Positions 1 to 8,353 of a DNA stretch of 64,000 bases are shown here, one piece after another. Position numbers and translations under genes: made by a program. The notes under the pieces were generated by a model. It searched no databases, was not told the DNA's origin, and was given only the letters and a program-made list of their open reading frames with translations. Each line of letters starts with the position of its first letter. The stretch's first letter is position 1. The stretch is from JADJPO01 sp963828555 (GTDB lineage: Bacteria; Actinomycetota; Actinomycetes; Actinomycetales; Kineosporiaceae), in NCBI GenBank assembly GCA_963828555.1, contig CAWHEL010000002.1, positions 1,612,001-1,676,000 of the forward strand, given 5' to 3'.

Positions 1-909
1 GTGTTCAAGACGACCAAGGGCCTGTTCGAGCGGTTCGGGCCGGTCCGGGTGCGGGACACCCCGATCTCGGAACAGGCGATCATCGGCGCGGCGATGGGTG
101 CGGCGATGGCAGGCCTGCGCCCGGTCGCGGAGATCATGTTCTCCGACTTCTACGCCACCTGCTGGGACGGCGTGGTCAACGAGATCGCCAAGGCCCGCTA
201 CATGACCGGCGGCCAGACCAGCCTTCCCCTCGTGATCCGGTCCGCGAACGGCGGGGGCATCGGCTTCGGCAGCCAGCACAGCCAGGCCCTGGAGAACTGG
301 GCGATGTGCGTGCCCGGCCTGAAGATCGTCGCTCCGTCGACGCCGGCCGACATGGCCGGTCTGCTGGCGGCGGCGGTCCGGGACGACGATCCCGTACTCG
401 TCTTCGAGCACAAGGCGCTGTTCGGCCTGCGGGGGCCGGTTCCGGACGGCGAGCAGCACGTTCCGCTCGGGCGGGCCGCCGTGCTCCGGCCGGGGACGGA
501 TGTCACCCTCGTCGGGCTCTCCTCGAGCGTCGCCCTGTGCCTCGATGCCGCGCAGGAGCTGATCCAGGACGGCGTCAGCGCCGAGGTGATCGACCTGCGA
601 TGCCTGGTGCCCCTCGACGCCCGGGGCGTGCTGGAGTCGGTGGCCCGGACCGGGCGGCTGGTGATCGTCGAGGAGAACCCCGGCCAGCTCGGATGGGGCG
701 CCGCGATCGCGGCGCTCGTCGCCGAGGAGGCGTTCGCCGACCTGCTCGGCCCGATCGTGCGGGTCAGCGGCGGCAACGTGCCGCTGCCGGTCGCCAAGGA
801 CCTCGAGGCCGAGGTCTCACCCTCTGCCCGACGTGTCGTCGACGCGGTCCGCCGGGTGCTCGGCCGGCAAGCGCCCGCGGCGCCGGTGCTCCCCGGGCCG
901 GCCGCCTGA
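1..909 (+). CDS. 2-oxoacid dehydrogenase E1 component, beta subunit (5' end outside window)
   Basis: This is the thiamine-diphosphate-dependent E1-beta subunit of a pyruvate, acetoin or branched-chain 2-oxoacid dehydrogenase. The reading frame is already open at base 1, and the first visible residues (FKTTKGLFERFG, then RVRDTPISEQ) normally lie 40 to 50 residues into such proteins, so the true start is upstream. The transketolase pyrimidine-binding domain fills roughly the first 150 visible residues (EIMFSDF, SQHSQALENW). The C-terminal domain follows (DLRCLVPLD, then VIVEENPG). An E1-alpha gene would be expected just upstream. It is followed, after a 77-bp gap, by the coenzyme M operon and may feed or share that pathway, but nothing in the sequence fixes its substrate. 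Confidence 0.85.
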   Translation: MFKTTKGLFERFGPVRVRDTPISEQAIIGAAMGAAMAGLRPVAEIMFSDFYATCWDGVVNEIAKARYMTGGQTSLPLVIRSANGGGIGFGSQHSQALENWAMCVPGLKIVAPSTPADMAGLLAAAVRDDDPVLVFEHKALFGLRGPVPDGEQHVPLGRAAVLRPGTDVTLVGLSSSVALCLDAAQELIQDGVSAEVIDLRCLVPLDARGVLESVARTGRLVIVEENPGQLGWGAAIAALVAEEAFADLLGPIVRVSGGNVPLPVAKDLEAEVSPSARRVVDAVRRVLGRQAPAAPVLPGPAA

Positions 910-929
910 ACCGAGGACAACAGGGCGGC

Positions 930-943
930 GAATGTTCGTCTCC
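930..943 (+). promoter_or_regulatory. 14-bp motif GAATGTTCGTCTCC, candidate operator (copy 1)
   Basis: The 77-bp gap before the luciferase-like gene contains GAATGTTCGTCTCC. The same 14 bases recur at 18452-18465, upstream of the aldehyde dehydrogenase gene. A weaker version (core TTCGTCCC on the minus strand, 10418-10425) lies in the divergent promoter between the two. All three positions precede coenzyme M island transcription units, which suggests a shared regulator such as the PucR protein encoded at 20565. This is inference from repetition and placement. Confidence 0.4.
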
Positions 944-986
944 CCAGGACATCCCGCCCGGCCACCGGTCACCGGATCCTGGCACG

Positions 987-1928
987 ATGCGGATCGCGAT
1001 CGGAATCGGTGGTGAGGCCGTCGGTGTGCCGATGACGCCCCGCCAGGTGGTGCAGCAGACCTGCGACGCCGAGTCGGCGGGATTCGCCAGTGCGTGGACG
1101 GTCCACTTCTCACGGGGTCTGGACGCGCTGAGCCTGCTGGCCGCAGCGGCCGGCCGCACCTCGCGGATCGACCTCGGCGTCGGCGTGGTGCCCACCTATC
1201 CGCGCCACCCGCACGCCCTGGCACAGCAGGCCGCCACAGTGCAGGCCCTGGCCGGCGGCCGGCTCACCCTGGGGGTGGGCGTCTCGCACCGGCCCGTGAT
1301 CACCGGGATGCTCGGGCTCGCCTACGACAGCCCCGCGGCCCATCTGCGCGACTACCTCGCCGTCCTGGTCCCGCTGCTGCGCGAGGGAACGGTCACCCAC
1401 CGGGGGCAGACCTACGCCGTCGACGGTGGCTTCGCGGTGCCCGGCACCAGCACCGTCGAGGTCCTGGTCGGCGCCCTCTCCCCGCGCATGTCCGCCGTCG
1501 CCGGCGAATGCGCCGACGGGGTGGTCACCTGGCTGGCCGGCCCGCGCACCCTGGAGACGGTGGTCGGCCCGGCCCTGCGCGACGCGGCCGGGGCCGGTCG
1601 CAGCCCTCGGCTGGTCGCCGCGGTCCCGGTCAGCGTCTGCGAGGACGCCGCCGCCGGCCGTGCCGCCGCGGAGTCGGTCTTCGCCCGCTACGGCGGGCTG
1701 GAGAACTACCGGCGACTGTTCGCCCGTGAGGGCGTCACCTCGGTGGCCGACCTGGCCGTGATCGGCACCCCCGAGGAGGTGGCGCGGCGGTTCCAGGCCT
1801 ACGCCGATGCCGGGGCCACCGAGCTGTGGGCGACCCCGTTCCCGGTCGCCGGCGGCGCCGGGCCCGACGGCGACACGATGCGACGCACCACCGCTGTGCT
1901 CGCCGAGCTCGCGGGAGGGGTGCGCTGA
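987..1928 (+). CDS. luciferase-like (LLM class) F420/FMN-dependent oxidoreductase
   Basis: A 313-residue TIM-barrel protein of the bacterial luciferase-like family, which uses reduced flavin or F420 for oxidation or reduction. The ATG at 987 gives the usual N-terminal strand (MRIAIGIGGE). Family features follow: LGVGVVPTYPRHP near residue 65, GGRLTLGVGVSH near 95 and a C-terminal GTPEEVARRFQAYADAG segment. It is the first gene of the operon and its stop overlaps the next start (ATGA at 1928), so it is probably co-translated with coenzyme M genes. No such enzyme is part of the bacterial coenzyme M route as I know it. It may act on the alkene or epoxide substrate or supply a reduction step. The family call is firm; the function is unknown. 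Confidence 0.8.
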   Translation: MRIAIGIGGEAVGVPMTPRQVVQQTCDAESAGFASAWTVHFSRGLDALSLLAAAAGRTSRIDLGVGVVPTYPRHPHALAQQAATVQALAGGRLTLGVGVSHRPVITGMLGLAYDSPAAHLRDYLAVLVPLLREGTVTHRGQTYAVDGGFAVPGTSTVEVLVGALSPRMSAVAGECADGVVTWLAGPRTLETVVGPALRDAAGAGRSPRLVAAVPVSVCEDAAAGRAAAESVFARYGGLENYRRLFAREGVTSVADLAVIGTPEEVARRFQAYADAGATELWATPFPVAGGAGPDGDTMRRTTAVLAELAGGVR

Positions 1929-3469
1929 TGGGGCGGCTCGGCAGGTACTCCGCAGAGCTCATCGAGGGCGGGTTCGCGATCGAGGTCGCCGACGCGCCCC
2001 TGCTGCACGAGGGCCTCAACCTCGCCGACCTGGCCCACCTGGTCGTGCTCACCGAGCAGAGCCTGGTGCCGGACGCCGCGGCCGCGCGGCTGTTCGCCGT
2101 GCTGCTCGACGCCCAGGCCACCGAGGTCGACCGGTTCGGCTACGACCCCGCGTACGGGGAGACCTACAACTGCCGTGAGCGGCGCTTCGCCGCCCTGATC
2201 GGCAAGGACGCCGGCTGGCTGCATGTCGCCCGGACCCGGCGCGAGGCGGTGCGGGTGGCGCTGCGGCTGCGCCTGCGCGTCGACCTGCTGGACCTGCTGG
2301 AGGCGGGCGCCGCCTTCGTCGACGCCGCCGGCGCTCAGGCCGGCGCACATGCCGAGACCTACCTGGCGGACCAGACCTATCTGCAGCACGCCCAACCCTC
2401 CACGTTCGGGCACTACGTGCTGGCCTTCGCCCACGCCGTCCTGCGCGACGTGCAACGACTGCAGCGTGACCTGGACGAGCTCAACCAGAGCGCCGGCGGG
2501 GTGGGCAGCGTGAACGGCGGCCGGCTGCCCTACGACCGGCAGCGGGTCGCCGACCTGCTCGGCTTCGACGCCGTCATCGAACACACCCGCGACGCGATGT
2601 GGCAGACCGACGGCCTGATCAGCGCCCTCTCCTCGGCGACCAGCCTGGTGACCACCCTGAGCAAACTCGCCGAGGACCTCGAGATCTGGGCCAGCAACGA
2701 GTTCGGCTGGCTCGACCTGGCCGACGGTCACTCCCGCAGCAGCGTGATGATGCCGCAGAAGCGCAACCCTTACGCCCTGTCGATGGTGCGCGGGGAGGCG
2801 GGCGTCCTGATCGGCCGGCTCACCGGGCTGCTCGCCGTGTGCAAGACGCCGTCCGCCCGCAGCGACGGCATGATCTTCGCCTACGGCGAGGTGCCGCGGG
2901 CTCTCGCCCTGGCCACGAAGGCGACCCGGCTGATGGCCGGGGTGATCGCCGGCGTCGAACTCGACCGGGAGGCGATGCGCCATTCCCTGGACGCCTCGTT
3001 CACCCAGTCCACCGACCTGGCCGAGTTCGTCATGCAGACCGGCGCCGTCGACTACCGGACGGCGTACGAGGTGGTCGGAGCCGTCGTCCGCCAGGCGGCG
3101 CAGGACGGCCTGACCGGGCGCGACATCACCGGGGCGATGCTGGACGACGCCGCGCTGCGGCTCGAGGGGCGCTCGCTCGGGCTGACCGACCGCGACCTGC
3201 GGGAGGTGCTGGAGGCCGACGCGATCGTCGCCACCCGCACCGGCGTCGGCGGCGCCGCCCCGGACGTGGTGCGGGCGATGGCCGCGCGTGCCCGCACCGC
3301 AGCCGCCGACGTCACCGCCTCCTGCGCCGCCCGCCGCACGGCGTTCGCGGCCGCCGAGAACGCGCTGTTCACCATCGCCGAGAGCCACGCCGTACCCCTG
3401 CCCACCACCCCGCCCATCACCCTGCCCACCACATCGGACGAGAAGGGCTCACCCCGTGGACATCCGTGA
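1928..3469 (+). CDS. argininosuccinate lyase-like aspartase/fumarase superfamily enzyme; candidate coenzyme M biosynthesis lyase
   Basis: A 513-residue member of the aspartase/fumarase superfamily, closest in layout to argininosuccinate lyase. The signature loop is seen as SSVMMPQKRNP (about residues 274-284), and the substrate-site segment GGVGSVNGGRLPY lies near 192-204. The start at 1928 overlaps the preceding stop. Argininosuccinate lyase usually sits with arginine genes, and none are here. Instead it adjoins a 2-ketopropyl-CoM carboxylase homologue and a second superfamily member at 6017. In bacterial coenzyme M synthesis (Xanthobacter XcbC1/XcbD1), two such enzymes carry out phosphate elimination from phosphosulfolactate and a following step. 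I infer that role here. Which of the two does which reaction cannot be told by reading. Confidence 0.75.
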   Translation: MGRLGRYSAELIEGGFAIEVADAPLLHEGLNLADLAHLVVLTEQSLVPDAAAARLFAVLLDAQATEVDRFGYDPAYGETYNCRERRFAALIGKDAGWLHVARTRREAVRVALRLRLRVDLLDLLEAGAAFVDAAGAQAGAHAETYLADQTYLQHAQPSTFGHYVLAFAHAVLRDVQRLQRDLDELNQSAGGVGSVNGGRLPYDRQRVADLLGFDAVIEHTRDAMWQTDGLISALSSATSLVTTLSKLAEDLEIWASNEFGWLDLADGHSRSSVMMPQKRNPYALSMVRGEAGVLIGRLTGLLAVCKTPSARSDGMIFAYGEVPRALALATKATRLMAGVIAGVELDREAMRHSLDASFTQSTDLAEFVMQTGAVDYRTAYEVVGAVVRQAAQDGLTGRDITGAMLDDAALRLEGRSLGLTDRDLREVLEADAIVATRTGVGGAAPDVVRAMAARARTAAADVTASCAARRTAFAAAENALFTIAESHAVPLPTTPPITLPTTSDEKGSPRGHP

Positions 3470-5030
3470 TCAGCACCCGAATCTGGCCGAGTGGAACGCG
3501 CTCATCGAGGCCTGCCTGACCGCCCCGGACTCCGAGCCGATCCTCAACCTGGAACGGGACGAGGACCCGCTCTACGACGCCATCTTCATCGGCGGCGGCG
3601 CGGGCGGCCGGTTCGGATCGGCTTACATGAAGGCGATGGGCGGGCGCTCACTGATCATCGACGCCTGGCCGTTCCTCGGCGGTTCGTGCCCGCACCAGGC
3701 CTGCGTGCCGCACCACCTGTTCTCCGAGGCGGCCGAGGAGCTCGACCGGATGCGGTGGTTCAGCGACGAGCTGTTCTTCCCCAAGTTCGACCCCTCCAGA
3801 GCGAGCATCCTCGCCCTGGTCAAGCTGTTCCTCGCCGGCCGGGGCAGTGCGCACGCGTTCATGAACTGGCAGACCAAGGAGCAGCTCGACGTCGAGTACG
3901 TGCTGAACGCCCGCGCGACGATCGTCGACGCGAACACGGTCACCGCGGCGGGCCGCACCTTCCGGGCGAAGAACCTGGTGCTGGGGATGGGTGCCCGGCC
4001 GGTGCTGCCTGACATCCCGGGCCTGGACCTGAAGGGGGTCTACGACTTCGTCTCCTTCGTCGAGGAGATCGACTACGAGCCCACCCGGTGCGTGATCATC
4101 GGCGGCAGCAAGGTGGCGATGGAGTACGGCTCGTTCTTCCACGCCACGGGCTGCGACACCACGATCGTCTCCCGCTCGATGCTGATGCGCACCAAGAGCC
4201 TGCACCACATCGACGAGGACCTGCGCCAGTACGTGGTCGGCGGCATGCGCAAGCGCGGCATGACCATCCTCGAGCAGGCACATCCGGTGCGGGTCAACGG
4301 AACCGACGGCCGAGTGAGCAGCGTGACGGTGCGTCTCGCAGACGGCGCGGAGACCGACCTTGAGTGTGACTTCGTGTTCCTCGGCACCGGAGAGCGGCCG
4401 ACCGTCCACCAGGCCCAGGAGGCGCTCGGCATCGAGGTGGCCGACACCGGCCGGGTGGTGGTGAACACGCGGATGCAGACCTCGGTGCCCGGGGTCTACG
4501 CCATCGGCGACATGATCGACGGGCCGATGGAGATGTTCAAGGCACGCAAGAGCGGCGTCACCGCGGCCCGCAACATCATGGGGGAGGACCTGGAGTTCGA
4601 CTACAGCGAGTACCCCGACTTCCTGCACACCACGTACGAGGTCACCTGGGTCGGGCTGACCGAGGCCGAGGCCCGGGAGAAGTACGGGGACGTGACGATC
4701 ATCCAGATGCCCCCGACGGTCAAAGGCCTTGACACGCCGAACCTCCCACTGCCCTGCGCCGAGGGCACCATGCTGTACGCCTTCAGCAAGCCCGAGCTGT
4801 CGGGCTTTCAGAAACTCGTGATCGACAGCGCCTCCCGGAAGGTGGTGGGCGCCCACCACGTCGGTTACGGCGCCAAGGACGCCTTCCAGTACCTCGACCA
4901 CCTGATCCATCAGCCCGGCGGCCTGACCGTCGACACCCTGGGCTGGATGAACGAGCTGTTCCTCAACCCCGACCACTTCATCCAGCTCTCCAGGCTGCGG
5001 GCCGGCAACCCCTCGCTCCGAGACCTGTAG
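3456..5030 (+). CDS. xecC: 2-oxopropyl-CoM oxidoreductase/carboxylase (2-KPCC) family flavoprotein
   Basis: A 524-residue FAD/NADPH disulfide oxidoreductase of the 2-ketopropyl-coenzyme M carboxylase type, which cleaves the thioether of 2-ketopropyl-CoM and fixes CO2 to give acetoacetate. From remembered Xanthobacter 2-KPCC numbering, the redox cysteines are present (Cys78/Cys83 in GGSCPHQACVPHH), as are His80 and His133. The CoM contacts are also kept (Arg52, Met136, Arg364 in MFKARKSG, Gln510). So is the Phe502/His507 pair in FLNPDHFIQLSR, which replaces the His-Glu dyad of ordinary disulfide reductases. The GTG start at 3456 has AAGGGC upstream and overlaps the preceding gene. It is encoded among presumed CoM synthesis genes rather than beside the epoxide transferase. 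The actual ketone substrate could differ from 2-ketopropyl-CoM. Confidence 0.9.
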   Translation: MDIRDQHPNLAEWNALIEACLTAPDSEPILNLERDEDPLYDAIFIGGGAGGRFGSAYMKAMGGRSLIIDAWPFLGGSCPHQACVPHHLFSEAAEELDRMRWFSDELFFPKFDPSRASILALVKLFLAGRGSAHAFMNWQTKEQLDVEYVLNARATIVDANTVTAAGRTFRAKNLVLGMGARPVLPDIPGLDLKGVYDFVSFVEEIDYEPTRCVIIGGSKVAMEYGSFFHATGCDTTIVSRSMLMRTKSLHHIDEDLRQYVVGGMRKRGMTILEQAHPVRVNGTDGRVSSVTVRLADGAETDLECDFVFLGTGERPTVHQAQEALGIEVADTGRVVVNTRMQTSVPGVYAIGDMIDGPMEMFKARKSGVTAARNIMGEDLEFDYSEYPDFLHTTYEVTWVGLTEAEAREKYGDVTIIQMPPTVKGLDTPNLPLPCAEGTMLYAFSKPELSGFQKLVIDSASRKVVGAHHVGYGAKDAFQYLDHLIHQPGGLTVDTLGWMNELFLNPDHFIQLSRLRAGNPSLRDL

Positions 5031-5039
5031 GAGGCGGCC

Positions 5040-6020
5040 ATGATCCCGCTGCCGGCGCCGAACACCCGGGCCCACCCCTACCGGGGGCTGTCGGTGCAGG
5101 AGGTCGACTTCGCGCTCACCGAACAGGCGGTACTGGCCTATCTGGAGGGCCGGGAGGTCTACCGGCGCACCGACTTCCTCGCCCTGCGCTCGCGCGGGCA
5201 GACCGTGCTGGTCGCCGTCCGCAAGGCCGACCTCGAGCCGCTGTTCTCGCCGGTCACCCAGGCCCGGGTGCTGGCCGGCCCCGACGAGACCGCGTGGGTG
5301 TCCTCGCCCGAGACCGACGTGGGCAATGCCACGGCGCTGGCCGCCGCCGCCGACCCGGCAGCCCGGGTCAGCGTCGTCCTGGGTCGGTTCGAGCACGTCA
5401 ACTTCATCTGGGAGCCGGCGCCGATCCCGGTCCGGGTCACCGAGGTGGTGCCGCCGCACCCGCCGAAGCTGTTCGCCCAGGCGCAGCAGGTGATCGCCTA
5501 CGACGAGGACCTGCCTCCGGTCGAGCTGATCCTGGACGCGGTCGACGTGCACGATCTCGCGGCGGCGAACCCCTCGGCTGAGTACCTGCTGCCCTGCCGG
5601 GGGTCGGGCACCGACCTCGGGGCCCCGGTCTCCTTCCTGGACACCCGCCCCGCCGCCCGCGGCGATTGGACCCTGATCGGGTGCGAGCGCTCGGTCCAGT
5701 TCCACCGCCACTTCTACGGCGACGAACCGACCCGGGTCGACCTGTGCCCGCGCAAGCGGATCGAGGCCGCCGGCGCCGGCGCGGGCCGGGCGCCGGACGC
5801 GGCCTCCGGCGTGACCCTGACCAAGTGCTGCCTGATCGAGCGTGGCCTGGAGGTGGCCGGCGACCTGGCCGTCGTGCCGTGGGGCACGACCCTGGACGAG
5901 ATCCGGGACGGACTGCGCAGACTGCTGCTGCCGCTGGCACCCGAGGCGGTTCAGGGGCTCTCGCCGTCCGTCGCCCGGCTCGAGCCCGAGGTGGGGTCCG
6001 GTCAGGAGAGACCGGCGTGA
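5040..6020 (+). CDS. conserved protein of unknown function inside the coenzyme M operon
   Basis: I do not recognise this 326-residue protein with confidence. It may belong to a recently defined DUF (possibly DUF7714). It is soluble, with no signal peptide or membrane segment. It starts at ATG 5040 behind a strong AGGAGG and its stop overlaps the next start (GTGA at 6017). Visible features are HPYRGLSVQEVDF near the N-terminus, a central GRFEHVNFIWEP, a Cys-containing segment LLPCRGSG, and near residues 262-275 a vicinal cysteine pair in TKCCLIERG followed by VVPWGTTLDEIRDGL. Its position between 2-KPCC and the adenylosuccinate-lyase-like gene makes a role in CoM formation or CoM-substrate handling likely. 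The paired cysteines would suit a thiol or metal site. Confidence 0.65.
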   Translation: MIPLPAPNTRAHPYRGLSVQEVDFALTEQAVLAYLEGREVYRRTDFLALRSRGQTVLVAVRKADLEPLFSPVTQARVLAGPDETAWVSSPETDVGNATALAAAADPAARVSVVLGRFEHVNFIWEPAPIPVRVTEVVPPHPPKLFAQAQQVIAYDEDLPPVELILDAVDVHDLAAANPSAEYLLPCRGSGTDLGAPVSFLDTRPAARGDWTLIGCERSVQFHRHFYGDEPTRVDLCPRKRIEAAGAGAGRAPDAASGVTLTKCCLIERGLEVAGDLAVVPWGTTLDEIRDGLRRLLLPLAPEAVQGLSPSVARLEPEVGSGQERPA

Positions 6021-7378
6021 CGGCGCTTCCCCCGGACTCGGTCGTCTACCGGCACCTCTGGTCGACCCCGGAGCTGCGGGTCCTGTTCGACGACGAGGGT
6101 CGCACCCAGGCCTGGCTCGACATCCTGGCCACCCTGGCCGAGGTGCAGGCGGAGCTCGGGATGGTGCCGGTCGAGGCGGCCCGGGCCATCCGGGCCCATG
6201 CGGACGTCGCGCTGCTCGACCTGGAGCAGGTGGCCGAGGGGACCAGGGCCACCGGGCACTCCACCCTCGGCCTGATCCGTTGCCTGCGCGCGGTGCTGCC
6301 CGCGCACGCGGGCGAGTGGGTGTACTACGGCGCGACCGTGCAGGACGTCACCGACACCTGGTTCGCCCTGGTCATGCGCGATGTGCTCGACGTCGTCGAC
6401 CGCGACCTGCGCCGCTGCCGGGACGCCGCGCTGCAGCTCGCCCGCCGGCACCGGGACACGGTGATGAGCGGGCGCACCCACGGTCAACCGGGCCTGCCGA
6501 TCACGTTCGGGTTCAAGGCCGCGGTGTGGGCGGCCGAGCTGGACCGGCACGTGGAGCGGATCGCCCAGGCCCGGCCCCGGCTGCAGGTGGCGCAGCTCGG
6601 CGGGGCGCTCGGCACGATGGAGTTCTGGGGCCCGGGAGCCCTCAGCCTCCTGGACGCCTTCGCCGTGCGGCTCGGCCTCGGGGTTCCGGAGACGCCGTGG
6701 ATCACCGCCCGGGACCGGGTGGCCGAGTACGCCACGGTGCTGGCGCTGGTCACCGGCACGCTGGCGAAGCTGGGGAACGAGATCTACGAGCTGCAGCGGC
6801 CCGAGCTGGGCGAACTGGCCGAGCCGTTCACCCCGGGCCAGGTGGGCAGCATCACCATGCCGCACAAGCGCAATCCCGAGCTGGCCGAGCACCTGGACAC
6901 CCTGGGCCGCATCGTCCGGGCGAATGCCGGGGTGGCGCTGGAGGGCATGGTCGCGCTGCACGAACGGGACGGCCGGGGCTGGAAGGCGGAGTGGCTCGTG
7001 CTGCCCGAGAGCAGCCTGCTCACCGGGGCCGCCCTCGGCTTCGCGGTGCGTCTGCTCGAGGGCCTGCAGGTGAACGGCGACCGGATGCGGGCCAACCTGG
7101 AGGCCCAGCGGGGCTACCCGTTCTCCGAGCCGGTGATGCGTCTCCTCGCCGACCGATTGGGCAAGCACGTTGCCCACGAACGGGTCTATGCCGCGACGAT
7201 GGCCGGTCTGGAACGGGGCGTCGATCTGCGGACGGCACTGGCCGAGGCCGGCCTGGTCGGCCCGGGCGGGCTCACCGCGCAGGAGCTCGACTCCGCACTC
7301 GACCCGGTCGGGGCACTGGGCGCCGCGACCGCCTTCGTCGACCGGGTGCTCGCCGCAGCCGGCGGAGGTACGGAATGA
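6017..7378 (+). CDS. adenylosuccinate lyase-like aspartase/fumarase superfamily enzyme; second candidate coenzyme M lyase
   Basis: A 453-residue aspartase/fumarase superfamily protein resembling adenylosuccinate lyase or 3-carboxymuconate cycloisomerase. It shows the signature loop GSITMPHKRNPE (about residues 277-288), an HSTLGLIR segment near residue 83, and SGRTHGQPGLPITFGFK near 152. Purine genes are absent around it. The GTG start at 6017 overlaps the preceding stop, and its own stop overlaps the next ATG, so the five neighbours are translationally coupled. Together with the enzyme at 1928 it matches the pair of superfamily members needed in the bacterial coenzyme M pathway. Purine synthesis or aromatic catabolism is an alternative but is poorly supported by context. 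Confidence 0.75.
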   Translation: MTALPPDSVVYRHLWSTPELRVLFDDEGRTQAWLDILATLAEVQAELGMVPVEAARAIRAHADVALLDLEQVAEGTRATGHSTLGLIRCLRAVLPAHAGEWVYYGATVQDVTDTWFALVMRDVLDVVDRDLRRCRDAALQLARRHRDTVMSGRTHGQPGLPITFGFKAAVWAAELDRHVERIAQARPRLQVAQLGGALGTMEFWGPGALSLLDAFAVRLGLGVPETPWITARDRVAEYATVLALVTGTLAKLGNEIYELQRPELGELAEPFTPGQVGSITMPHKRNPELAEHLDTLGRIVRANAGVALEGMVALHERDGRGWKAEWLVLPESSLLTGAALGFAVRLLEGLQVNGDRMRANLEAQRGYPFSEPVMRLLADRLGKHVAHERVYAATMAGLERGVDLRTALAEAGLVGPGGLTAQELDSALDPVGALGAATAFVDRVLAAAGGGTE

Positions 7379-8337
7379 CCGTCCTGCTCGCGATGCCCCG
7401 GGAGCGGCTCGGTACCTTCCCGACCCCGCTCCATCCGGCGCCCCGACTCTCGGCGGAGGTGGGGATCGAGATCTGGCTCAAGCGTGACGATCTCACCGGG
7501 CTCGGCCTGGGCGGCAACAAGGTGCGGGGCCTGGAGTACCTGGTGGCGGACGCCCTCGCTCAGGGCTGCGACCATCTGGTCACCGGCGGTGGTCCGCAGT
7601 CGAACTGGGCGATGCTCGCTGCGCTCGCCGCCCGCACCCGAGGCTTGGACACCACCCTGGTCACCTTCGGCCCGCCCCCGCAGGCAGGGCCGATCGGCAA
7701 TCATGCGCTCGCCGTCCTGGCCGGGGCCCGGCTGCAGTTCACCGGCGACGACGATCGCTCCTCGGTGGACCGCGGGGTGGACGCCGTCTGTGCCGAATTG
7801 CGCGCCCAGGGCCGGCGCCCGTACGGGATCCATCGGGGGGGTGCCACCAGGGTCGGTGCCCTCGGCTACGTCGCAGCGGGCCTTGAGCTCGCCGAGCAGC
7901 TGCAGCAGAACGGATTACGACCCGGCGGGCTCTGGCTGGCCACCGGATCATGCGGCACCCACGCCGGCCTCGCCGCAGCGCAGGCGTGGCTGAGGCCCGG
8001 CTACGACCTGGTCGGGGTCACGGTGAGCCGGCCGGCGGCAGAGTGCCGGGAGCGGGTCCGCCGGATCGCGGACGACGCCGCCCGGCTGATCGGCACCCCG
8101 CTGCAGGACGGCCCGCCGACGATCGTCGACGGTTTCCTCGGCCCGGCCAAGGGACGGCGCTCGCCCGAGGGGGACGCCGCCGCCGGACTGGTCGCCCGGG
8201 CCGAAGGGGTCTTCCTCGACCCGGTGTTCGGGGCCAAGGCGATGGCGGGCCTGCTCGCCGCCGCGCGGGCGGACGCCGTCCGGGGTCCGGTGATCTTCCT
8301 GGTGACCGGGGGGGCGCCCACCCTGTTCACGGCCTGA
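7375..8337 (+). CDS. D-cysteine desulfhydrase/ACC deaminase family PLP enzyme; candidate thiolation enzyme of coenzyme M synthesis
   Basis: A 320-residue fold-type II PLP enzyme of the D-cysteine desulfhydrase/1-aminocyclopropane-1-carboxylate deaminase family. The PLP lysine lies in LGLGGNKVRGLEYL (about Lys46), followed by GGGPQSNWAMLAALAA and a glycine-rich phosphate site ATGSCGTHAGL near residue 190. The C-terminus has FLVTGGAPTLF. It is the last gene of the operon, with an ATGA overlap at 7375. In Xanthobacter a PLP enzyme of this superfamily (XcbE1) takes part in the late sulfur-transfer step of coenzyme M synthesis. I infer the same here because ComA-like and lyase genes are adjacent. 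A plain D-cysteine desulfhydrase cannot be ruled out. Confidence 0.75.
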   Translation: MTVLLAMPRERLGTFPTPLHPAPRLSAEVGIEIWLKRDDLTGLGLGGNKVRGLEYLVADALAQGCDHLVTGGGPQSNWAMLAALAARTRGLDTTLVTFGPPPQAGPIGNHALAVLAGARLQFTGDDDRSSVDRGVDAVCAELRAQGRRPYGIHRGGATRVGALGYVAAGLELAEQLQQNGLRPGGLWLATGSCGTHAGLAAAQAWLRPGYDLVGVTVSRPAAECRERVRRIADDAARLIGTPLQDGPPTIVDGFLGPAKGRRSPEGDAAAGLVARAEGVFLDPVFGAKAMAGLLAAARADAVRGPVIFLVTGGAPTLFTA

Positions 8338-8353
8338 CGCCGTCCCGACGCTC

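Noticed and set aside
1799..3388. Long open frame on the minus strand opposite the argininosuccinate-lyase-like gene
   Set aside because: It is a GC-rich antisense shadow with low-complexity, Gly/Arg/His-rich translation, while the plus strand shows clear family motifs.
3648..5711. 687-codon minus-strand frame opposite the 2-KPCC homologue and the next gene
   Set aside because: It crosses two well-supported genes on the other strand and has no domain features; it is a codon-bias artefact.
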